A DNA stretch of 50,905 nucleotides. It comes from Nostoc linckia z4 (GTDB lineage Bacteria > Cyanobacteriota > Cyanobacteriia > Cyanobacteriales > Nostocaceae). The stretch lies in NCBI RefSeq assembly GCF_002608075.1, contig NZ_LAHA01000058.1, positions 1 to 50,905 of the forward strand, written 5' to 3'. Positions 45,159-50,905 of the stretch are shown here, piece by piece (the first letter of the stretch is position 1; each line of letters opens with the position of its first letter). The translations under genes were made by a program, and so were the position numbers. The notes beneath the pieces were generated by a model that saw only the letters and a program-made list of their open reading frames with translations, was not told the DNA's origin and ran no database searches.

Positions 45159-45887
45159 CTAAATCCCCGCACCATCAAGAAAATCTTCAATCATGCCGTC
45201 AGAATTGTTGCACTTGGGTTTGTTGGTTGGTTCGTTACCAAGTTCTGTGGGGAAGAGGCTTGATTCATTTTCTAATTCTTCTAAATGTTTTTCTAGAGCT
45301 TTGACTCGTTCAAATAAAGCGCGGATGACTTCGGCTTCTACGTCCCGGACTTTATCGTGGTCTAGAACATGGCCAGATAAATTGTTATGACGAGTTACAC
45401 GTCCTGGAATTCCCACAACGGTGGTGTTGCTAGGTACATCTCGCAGGACTACTGAACCTGCTCCGATGCGGACGCGATCGCCAATTTGAATATTCCCCAA
45501 TACTTTTGCACCGGCTCCCACAACCACATGAGAACCTAAAGTTGGATGGCGTTTGCCACTTTCTTTGCCCGTACCACCAAGGGTAACACCTTGATAAATC
45601 AAAGCATAATCGCCGACGATCGCTGTTTCACCAATCACTACTCCCATACCGTGATCGATGAACACTCCCTTACCAATTAATGCCCCAGGATGGATTTCAA
45701 TTCCTGTGAAAAACCTACTAATATGAGAAATAAAGCGCGGTAAAAAGGGAATTCCGATTTTATACAGCCAGTGTGCTACTCGATGGAACAGTAGTGCCTG
45801 AAATCCAGGGTAACAGAACAACACTTCTATCCAGTTACGCGCTGCTGGGTCACGCTCAAAAATGGTTCGCAAATCAGTTAGTAGCAT
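45159..45887 (-). CDS. cysE: Serine O-acetyltransferase
   Basis: 242 residues. Makes O-acetylserine from serine and acetyl-CoA, the first step of cysteine synthesis. The left-handed beta-helix of hexapeptide repeats is clear (IHPGALIGKGVFIDHGMGVVIG, IGDRVRIGAGSVV), with the catalytic His in IDHGMGVVIGE. The protein ends MIEDFLDGAGI: a C-terminal Ile, as needed to enter the CysK active site in the cysteine synthase complex. It is transcribed away from the Rrf2 and cysK genes across a 220-base control region with two copies of the island motif. Start ATG at 45887. Confidence 0.97.
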   Translation of the reverse strand: MLLTDLRTIFERDPAARNWIEVLFCYPGFQALLFHRVAHWLYKIGIPFLPRFISHISRFFTGIEIHPGALIGKGVFIDHGMGVVIGETAIVGDYALIYQGVTLGGTGKESGKRHPTLGSHVVVGAGAKVLGNIQIGDRVRIGAGSVVLRDVPSNTTVVGIPGRVTRHNNLSGHVLDHDKVRDVEAEVIRALFERVKALEKHLEELENESSLFPTELGNEPTNKPKCNNSDGMIEDFLDGAGI

Positions 45888-45933
45888 ATTGTCTTGAGTT
45901 TTAGTTTGATTTTTGGAGTTCCCAAACTCGGAT

Positions 45934-45968
45934 AATTCCCACTCAAAAATTAAGTATTCATGGGAATT
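45934..45968. promoter_or_regulatory. Inverted repeat AATTCCCA-N19-TGGGAATT upstream of cysE
   Basis: Exact 8-base arms at 45934-45941 and 45961-45968, 47-81 bases upstream of the cysE start. It may be a second protein-binding site next to site c, or chance in A/T-rich DNA. Confidence 0.4.
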
Positions 45969-45977
45969 TTCTTAAAT

Positions 45978-45994
45978 GATAAACTACGGTAAGT
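45978..45994 (-). promoter_or_regulatory. Putative operator, site c (ACCGTAGT)
   Basis: On the minus strand ACTTACCGTAGTTTATC, about 95 bases upstream of cysE and in the orientation of that gene. Confidence 0.65.
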
Positions 45995-46093
45995 CGATAG
46001 ATTATAGTGTTTATTTGTGGTGATAAGTGGGATGCTATCACATCCGACACTTGGAAAAAATAAATTTCGCCTAAAATGCGATAAACCTCTCAA

Positions 46094-46109
46094 TTAACCG
46101 TAGTATATT
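46094..46109 (+). promoter_or_regulatory. Putative operator, site d, overlapping the rrf2 start
   Basis: TTAACCGTAGTATATT runs into the proposed TTG start codon at 46108. A protein bound here would block both transcription start and translation start regions, which fits autoregulation. Confidence 0.65.
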
Positions 46110-46575
46110 GAGTACAGTCTTGAATAGCCAAAACTACTCTCTCCTCGATCTGTCTTCCAAAGTGGAATACGCGCTGTTAGCACTTTTAGAACTAGCAAGC
46201 CACCACGGGAAAAAAGTTCCTCTGACCATGAGTGAAATCACCGCTAAACAACCCATACCTGAGCGCTATTTGGAACAAATTTTGACCAACCTCCGGCGCG
46301 CTGGTGTGGTGCAAAGTCAACGTGGCTCCAAAGGAGGTTTCATCTTAGTTCGCGAACCTTGGCAAATCACCTTGCTGGAAATTGTGACTTTAGTGGAAGG
46401 TGAGCGCAAAGAAAAAGATACTTCTGAATCTACGACTCTGGAAAGAACTTTAGTTTATGAAATCTGGGAGCAAGCCAATGCAGCTTCAATTGAAGTTTTG
46501 GGTAGCTATACGCTCCAAGATTTGTGCCAGGAAAGGGAAAGTCGCGCTCAGCAGAGTCCCATGTATTACATTTAG
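46108..46575 (+). CDS. Rrf2-family transcriptional regulator, CymR-like
   Basis: About 155 residues from a TTG at 46108; another TTG is four codons in, and there is no in-frame ATG before the conserved SSKVEYALLALLELA. The winged helix follows with MSEITAKQPIPERYLEQIL and GVVQSQRGSKGGFILV. Only one Cys is present (LQDLCQE), so the three-Cys Fe-S site of IscR and NsrR is missing. The C-terminus PMYYI matches the MFYI end of Firmicutes CymR, which represses cysteine genes in complex with CysK. Here cysK follows 257 bases downstream. I infer a cysteine-status repressor; the exact role is untested. The name cymR is not assigned. Confidence 0.85.
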   Translation: MSTVLNSQNYSLLDLSSKVEYALLALLELASHHGKKVPLTMSEITAKQPIPERYLEQILTNLRRAGVVQSQRGSKGGFILVREPWQITLLEIVTLVEGERKEKDTSESTTLERTLVYEIWEQANAASIEVLGSYTLQDLCQERESRAQQSPMYYI

Positions 46576-46766
46576 CCAGCAAATTTGAGATTTTAGATTT
46601 TAAATTTTGGGTTGTTGATTCAAAACTAAAAGTCTAAAAAATTCCTAGAGTTAGCTTGCTTTATTTTTGGAACATTCTTTGCTGCCAAATCTAGAATTCT
46701 TGACTCAAACTCTTACCTCAAAAGCGCCAAGGCTAGCCGAACAGGTGTAGAGTCAATCTCAAATCG

Positions 46767-46786
46767 TTCGACTGAGCGTAGTCGAA
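46767..46786. repeat. Hairpin GTTCGACTgagcgtAGTCGAA
   Basis: TTCGACT and AGTCGAA around GAGCGT, a widely dispersed bacterial palindrome. It lies between the rrf2 and cysK genes and might end or pause a transcript. Confidence 0.6.
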
Positions 46787-46790
46787 GTCC

Positions 46791-46810
46791 AAAATCCTCT
46801 CATCCCAAAT
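46791..46810 (+). promoter_or_regulatory. 20-base leader shared by cysK and the NIL gene
   Basis: AAAATCCTCTCATCCCAAAT at 46791-46810 is repeated exactly at 43600-43619. It ends 22 bases before the cysK start and 6 bases before the NIL-domain start. It is pyrimidine-rich and has no ribosome site. Confidence 0.45.
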
Positions 46811-46832
46811 TGTTTGACAAAAGAGTGCTTAT

Positions 46833-47795
46833 ATGCGGATAGCCAGAGATATCACAGAATTAATCGGACGAACTCCTTTAGTTCAATTAAACAAGATTCC
46901 CCAAGCTGCGGGAGCGGTTGCTCAAATTGTGGTGAAACTAGAAAGCATGAATCCAGCGTCTTCTGTGAAAGACCGGATTGGCGCAAGTATGGTGGAAGCC
47001 GCAGAAGAAAAAGGTTTGATTCATCCCGGAAAGACGGTTTTAGTGGAGCCAACCTCTGGGAATACAGGCATTGCCTTAGCAATGGTGGCAGCTGCTAAGG
47101 GTTACCATCTTATTCTAACGATGCCTGACACAATGAGCCAAGAAAGGCGAGCCATGCTCAGAGCCTATGGCGCACAGCTAGAGTTAACGCCAGGGGTAGA
47201 AGGGATGCGAGGAGCGATCGCTCGTGCAGAGGAAATCTTAGCTCAAACCCCCAATGCTTATATGTTGCAGCAGTTTCGTAACCCTGCTAACCCCAGAATT
47301 CACGCCCAAACCACCGCAGAAGAAATTTGGGATGATACCGATGGAGAAATAGATATTCTGGTGGCGGGAGTGGGGACTGGGGGGACAATTACAGGAGTAT
47401 CGCAAGTTATTAAACAGCGCAAACCGAGTTTTCAAGCGATCGCAGTTGAACCAACCAGTAGTCCAGTATTAGGTGGTGGGAAACCAGGCCCCCACAAAAT
47501 CCAAGGTATCGGGCCGGGATTCGTCCCAGCAATTTACCGTCCGGAACTGGTAGATGAAATCATTCAGGTTACAGACGATCAAGCGATCGCCTACAGCCGT
47601 CGCCTAGCAAAAGAAGAAGGATTACTATCTGGTATTTCTACTGGTGCTGCTTTATATGTAGCTATTCAAGTTGCACAACGACCAGAAAATGCAGGTCGCC
47701 TCATTGTTATGGTACAACCAAGCTTCGGCGAACGCTACCTCAGTACCTCACTGTTTAAAGACCCAGAGGAAAATGAGTGGTTGAGCAAAGTTTGA
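46833..47795 (+). CDS. cysK: Cysteine synthase (O-acetylserine sulfhydrylase)
   Basis: 320 residues. A PLP enzyme that joins O-acetylserine and sulfide to cysteine. The PLP Lys is 46 in SSVKDRIG; the substrate loop TSGNTG (about 74-79), the phosphate-binding GTGGTITG and SGISTGAA are intact. It can also bind the C-terminal Ile of CysE. It follows the Rrf2-type gene on the same strand after 257 bases, with no copy of the island motif of its own, so it may depend on readthrough or on a separate promoter. Start ATG at 46833. Confidence 0.97.
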   Translation: MRIARDITELIGRTPLVQLNKIPQAAGAVAQIVVKLESMNPASSVKDRIGASMVEAAEEKGLIHPGKTVLVEPTSGNTGIALAMVAAAKGYHLILTMPDTMSQERRAMLRAYGAQLELTPGVEGMRGAIARAEEILAQTPNAYMLQQFRNPANPRIHAQTTAEEIWDDTDGEIDILVAGVGTGGTITGVSQVIKQRKPSFQAIAVEPTSSPVLGGGKPGPHKIQGIGPGFVPAIYRPELVDEIIQVTDDQAIAYSRRLAKEEGLLSGISTGAALYVAIQVAQRPENAGRLIVMVQPSFGERYLSTSLFKDPEENEWLSKV

Positions 47796-47932
47796 TACTA
47801 AATTAGCATAGGAAGTATAGTTGGAAATTTTTGGAACAGCTTTGTAGCAAAGGCTTTTAATCCCAAATTCCAAACTTGTACTGAGCCTATCAAAGTATTT
47901 AAAATCAAAAATTGGTATGACAGACCAGTCTA

Positions 47933-47960
47933 AACCCTGTGCAAAATTTTTCACAGGGTT
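47933..47960. terminator. Hairpin AACCCTGTG / CACAGGGTT after cysK
   Basis: A 9-bp perfect stem around a 10-base loop, about 140 bases after cysK. A run of eight T follows after 14 bases. Likely terminator of cysK or a bidirectional one with the convergent exporter gene. Confidence 0.6.
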
Positions 47961-48083
47961 GTGTTTGAGTATGAATTTTTTTTCATTGGGACTGCCTTTA
48001 CCGATAAATAAATTTAGTTGCTCTGTGAGCATTATCTTTTTATTGATGAGTGCCTTTTAACTTTTTATTTTTGCCTTGTTCAC

Positions 48084-48788
48084 TCAAGTACTTGAATTGT
48101 CTTCAATTTCATTATTTTTCACCAAGATTACCAAACAAAAACAACTAGCTGCTAGTTTTATCGGACTCAAAGCTTCACTTTTTAATACAATAAATACCCC
48201 TAATCCTATAAGGACAAAAGGTACAACATGGTTGATGTAGCGACTTAAGATATCAGCTATGATTTTCTGTTTAGTTAGTTTGTATGCAGTGTAGCACCAA
48301 ATTCCTAACAACATAAAAAACATTATTATAATTACCACAAAACTTTCTAAGTTACTGCTAGCAAACAATGGCACGTAAACACTAATATTATCGCTACCAT
48401 TAGCAACTGTGACGGCTGCCACACTGTAAATTTCAGGAGAAAGTAAATTAGGAATTGTTGTTTGGTGATATTCTTCTGTTTCTGGCAAAACTTCTTCTGA
48501 AGAATTTTCTTCTTGATTGATTAAACTACTAATCCCTATGGCAATTGGTAGCAAACCAAGTAATCCAATCCAGCTTTTTGATAAAACTAATCCACTAAAT
48601 AAACCAGAAAGACTCAGGATTACCAAAAATGTAAAACCTAAAAATTGACCAGTAACTATATGCCGGGGGCGAAAAGTAGAATTTATTTGAGAAAAAAATA
48701 ACAACAGAATAACAATATCATCAATGTTAGTGGCAATAAATGTAATTGCCCCCGTACTAATTGCAGTAACATAGTTATTCCAGGACAT
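48084..48788 (-). CDS. CadD/LysE-superfamily exporter, paralogue 1
   Basis: 234 residues with five or six membrane helices. The N-terminus TFIATNIDDIVILLLFFSQI is the signature of the cadmium resistance transporter family (Pfam Cad), and VTVANGSDNISVYVPLFA is the matching second half. The family belongs to the LysE superfamily of exporters; CadD itself gives cadmium resistance. It is paralogous to the protein at 49031 and divergent from it. In this gene setting a metal-thiol or cysteine-related substrate is possible, which is inference. Start ATG at 48788. Confidence 0.85.
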   Translation of the reverse strand: MSWNNYVTAISTGAITFIATNIDDIVILLLFFSQINSTFRPRHIVTGQFLGFTFLVILSLSGLFSGLVLSKSWIGLLGLLPIAIGISSLINQEENSSEEVLPETEEYHQTTIPNLLSPEIYSVAAVTVANGSDNISVYVPLFASSNLESFVVIIIMFFMLLGIWCYTAYKLTKQKIIADILSRYINHVVPFVLIGLGVFIVLKSEALSPIKLAASCFCLVILVKNNEIEDNSST

Positions 48789-48941
48789 TAACTTGATATA
48801 CTAATAAATTGCTTGTTATAGGACTCCTATTGGATTGGGTAGAAATAACTCCGTACACCCATATTCTCTGAAACCCTTTTGCCTGATTACACACATAATT
48901 TCAGATATCAAACCGGATTCCTATAAATATTGTGTAACTTG

Positions 48942-48957
48942 AGAACCGTAGTTTTTT
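48942..48957 (+). promoter_or_regulatory. Putative operator, site e (ACCGTAGT)
   Basis: AGAACCGTAGTTTTTT, between the two divergent exporter genes: about 80 bases from the plus-strand start and 160 from the minus-strand one. One site could control both. Confidence 0.6.
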
Positions 48958-49030
48958 ACCAAAGTTTTGGGATTGCTTCCTTCATAGCAATAACAGAACA
49001 GATCCTCCCCTACATCCCTATTTATCCAGC

Positions 49031-49708
49031 ATGAGTAAGCTTGTAACAGCTTTCACTGAAGGAATTATTGCCTTTACAGCCACCAATATTGATGACATCA
49101 TTATCTTATTAGTATTTTTCTCACAAATAGATATTAATTTTCGACGGCGGCACATCTTACTCGGTCAATACTTAGGATTTGCAGCCATTATCATTGCTAG
49201 CTTACCAGGATTTTTTGGTGGCTTAGCGATCCAACGCGAATGGATAGGATTACTAGGACTGCTACCAATAGCAATTGGTGTTCAGCAATTAGTATCTAAA
49301 AAAGAAGAAGCGATTACAGTTCAAACGGTAAGTACTGATTTTAGTCAGCCTACACCTACTAACCCAATATTGGCTTTTCTTTTGAGTGTTTTGCATCCCC
49401 AAACTTATAAAGTTGCAGCCGTAACCATCGCCAACGGCGGTGACAATATTAGTATATATATCCCGCTATTTGCCGGTCAGAACTTTACGAGCTTGGCAGT
49501 AATTTTAAGTATATTTTTTATCATGGTAGGGGTTTGGTGTGCGATCGCTTATTCATTAAGCCGTCAACCTACCATTGCCAATATTTTAAGTCGCTACGGC
49601 CACGCTCTCGTACCATTTGTATTAATTGCCTTGGGTGTATTTATTATGTATGAACGAGGCACATTTAGCCTATTGCCGATTGATTTTAAATTGGGGGATG
49701 GGGCGTAG
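49031..49708 (+). CDS. CadD/LysE-superfamily exporter, paralogue 2
   Basis: 225 residues, closely related to the protein at 48084 (AFTATNIDDIIILLVFFSQI, WIGLLGLLPIAIGV shared almost fully, VTIANGGDNISIYIPLFAG). The two Asp in NIDD and the Asp in GGDN lie in or beside helices and are candidate substrate contacts. Start ATG at 49031. The pair looks like an old duplication that kept divergent orientation. Confidence 0.86.
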   Translation: MSKLVTAFTEGIIAFTATNIDDIIILLVFFSQIDINFRRRHILLGQYLGFAAIIIASLPGFFGGLAIQREWIGLLGLLPIAIGVQQLVSKKEEAITVQTVSTDFSQPTPTNPILAFLLSVLHPQTYKVAAVTIANGGDNISIYIPLFAGQNFTSLAVILSIFFIMVGVWCAIAYSLSRQPTIANILSRYGHALVPFVLIALGVFIMYERGTFSLLPIDFKLGDGA

Positions 49709-49827
49709 GGCATAGGGCATAGGGAAAGGGAAAGGGGTAAGGGGAAAAGGGGAAAGATTTATTACTTTTCCCTTTAACCTTTAACCTTTTCCCCTGCCTC
49801 TCCACACTTCCTCATTCCCCACTCCCT
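49709..49827. repeat. Polypurine/polypyrimidine hairpin between convergent genes
   Basis: GGGGTAAGGGGAAAAGGGG at about 49735 pairs with TTTTCCCTTTAACC and TTTTCCCC units to about 49795. It lies between the CadD-type gene and the convergent permease gene and may end both transcripts. Confidence 0.8.
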
Positions 49828-50625
49828 CTACACTTGATGAACTAATTTCCAACTCACCATCATCAAGATTGCATAAATAATAAACCGTAGCGGGCGTTGT
49901 GGAGCTAGTTGGCAGACTTTAGCACCTAGTAATACTCCTGGAACAGAACCTAACCAGATAGGTGCTACTAGACTCCAGTCAACTGTTCCGAGACTCAGGT
50001 GTCCAAAGGAGGTAAACAGCAACAAAATGGCTGCGTGTGAAATGTCTGTACCGACTAACTTGCGAGCATCAAGATTGAAAAATGCAATTATTACTAGGGC
50101 AAACATTGAACCAGAGGAGACACTTGTTAAACCAACCAAGCAGCCTAAAATTGCTCCCACAATTATTGTCTGAAAACGCCCAAAGTTAGTTTCTAGGTCT
50201 AATTTGGGTAGTTCAGGTAAATTAAACTTGGGGAAAAACGTCAATAACAACAACTGTACTAATGCCAACAAAGTCACTAGGAGAATCATTACCCCAAGCA
50301 AACGAAGCAAAATCCGATCCAGGTTATACTCGCCGGTAAGTTTAATAAAGTGCAAAATTCCCACGCCGAACAATGAGCCTGGAACACTCCCGAATGCCAG
50401 CCATTTGACAATTTCTGTGTCAAGTGTCTTTTGTTCCCAATGCTTGACACTACCGACAATCTTCATCAATGTGGCAGCTACAACATCAGAACTCACAGCA
50501 ACAGAAGGCGGAACCTGAAAGATAAAAATCAACATTGGGGTGATGAGAGAGGCTCCGCCAATTCCCGTTAAACCAACAATGATGCCAACAAAGAAACTTA
50601 AAAATGGTAGTAATAGATAGTGCAT
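49828..50625 (-). CDS. TauE/SafE-family permease (sulfite/organosulfur exporter family)
   Basis: About 265 residues with eight or so membrane helices. The two family repeats start at FFVGIIVGLTGIGGASLITPML and ILGCLVGLTSVSSGSMFALVII. Members move sulfite, sulfoacetate, taurine-derived or other anions, which fits the sulfur setting, though the family is broad. I chose the ATG at 50625; a TTG six codons upstream is open. A copy of the island motif lies about 200 bases upstream. Confidence 0.88.
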   Translation of the reverse strand: MHYLLLPFLSFFVGIIVGLTGIGGASLITPMLIFIFQVPPSVAVSSDVVAATLMKIVGSVKHWEQKTLDTEIVKWLAFGSVPGSLFGVGILHFIKLTGEYNLDRILLRLLGVMILLVTLLALVQLLLLTFFPKFNLPELPKLDLETNFGRFQTIIVGAILGCLVGLTSVSSGSMFALVIIAFFNLDARKLVGTDISHAAILLLFTSFGHLSLGTVDWSLVAPIWLGSVPGVLLGAKVCQLAPQRPLRFIIYAILMMVSWKLVHQV

Positions 50626-50905
50626 ATTCTTTGGGAATTTCAAGAATCAGTTATCAAGTGTCCGCACGATCGCAGTCTCGTTATCAGTGAGGAGACTAAG
50701 CTAGGGTCAAAATCCCCAAAAGAAGCCTTGATAGCTGTTCACTGTCCACCCATTGCTGAATTACTACTCCTGACTAATTTGCTCGCAGTTTCACACATAA
50801 AATCCGGTAATCCGACTAGCTTACCGTATTTTAATAGCAATTACGATTCAACGTCTACTGTATTTGTTTTGTATAGGGAATTGGGCATGGGGTAAGGGGG
50901 TAGGG
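50626..50905. other. Upstream region of the permease gene, window end
   Basis: Holds site f and ends in a GGGCATGGGGTAAGGGGGTA repeat. An open plus-strand frame over 50620-50895 overlaps the permease start and has no ribosome site, so I do not call it. Confidence 0.5.
50819..50834 (+). promoter_or_regulatory. Putative operator, site f (ACCGTATT)
   Basis: GCTTACCGTATTTTAA. It may serve the permease gene to its left or a gene beyond the window edge to its right. It shares 13 consecutive bases with site a. Confidence 0.55.

Noticed and set aside
50620..50895. Open frame at the right end of the window
   Set aside because: It overlaps the start of the permease gene, lacks a ribosome site and runs into a repeat.
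43400..50905. Crp-type binding sites (TGTGA-N6-TCACA) for the local Crp/Fnr protein
   Set aside because: I found no convincing copy in the gaps of the island; the shared motif there is of another type.

Overview
The window looks like chromosomal DNA of a filamentous, probably heterocyst-forming cyanobacterium (Nostocales type). The signs are very frequent HIP1 octamers (GCGATCGC) inside genes, many seven-base tandem repeats (CAACAGT, GGGGCAT, GGAGTTA and similar) between genes, and cyanobacterial protein types: an SLH-OprB iron uptake porin, a plastid-type pyruvate dehydrogenase E2, an acyl-ACP synthetase, a YlqD protein and an RppA/RppB-like two-component pair. There is no rRNA, no tRNA that I can recognise, no CRISPR array and no transposase gene. 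The species cannot be fixed from this alone.

Layout. 0.1-8.4 kb is a signalling block, mostly on the minus strand: a HAMP histidine kinase, a Ser/Thr kinase fused to a seven-bladed WD40 propeller, a second Ser/Thr kinase, and an RppA/RppB-like response regulator and sensor pair with a small divergent membrane protein. 8.4-10 kb is packed with miniature inverted-repeat elements around a small glycine-zipper membrane protein. 10-23.3 kb holds a P-type cation ATPase, a GH57 glycosidase, a NifU-type Fe-S scaffold, a PAS/GAF histidine kinase, a small putative DNA-binding protein, LepA, pyruvate dehydrogenase E2 and a secreted hypothetical protein. 23.5-32.8 kb holds YlqD and acyl-ACP synthetase (likely one operon), two tiny paralogous membrane proteins, an MFS exporter, two Uma2 nucleases and RecQ. 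32.8-34.5 kb is a 1.7-kb gene-free stretch with a strong candidate structured RNA and a pile of small palindromic elements. 34.5-42.6 kb holds an iron uptake porin, a large membrane-anchored hypothetical protein, a small coiled-coil protein, PcrA helicase and a DsbA-like protein.

The most interesting part is 43.4-50.9 kb, which reads as a sulfur/cysteine island. It holds a tandem NIL-domain protein, a Crp/Fnr-type regulator, serine acetyltransferase (cysE), an Rrf2-type regulator, cysteine synthase (cysK), two divergent CadD-family exporters and a TauE/SafE-family permease. Six near-identical 14-16-base motifs (core ACCGTAGT or ACCGTATT) lie in front of, or between, nearly all of these genes, one of them over the start of the Rrf2 gene itself. 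The Rrf2 protein has no Fe-S cysteine cluster and ends in Tyr-Tyr-Ile, as the cysteine regulator CymR of Firmicutes ends in Tyr-Ile; CymR works in complex with CysK. CysE here also ends in Ile, the residue that enters the CysK active site in the cysteine synthase complex. I infer a CymR-CysK-CysE type cysteine-sensing circuit with a local regulon in a cyanobacterium. The motif copies and protein ends are directly visible; the regulatory logic is inference.
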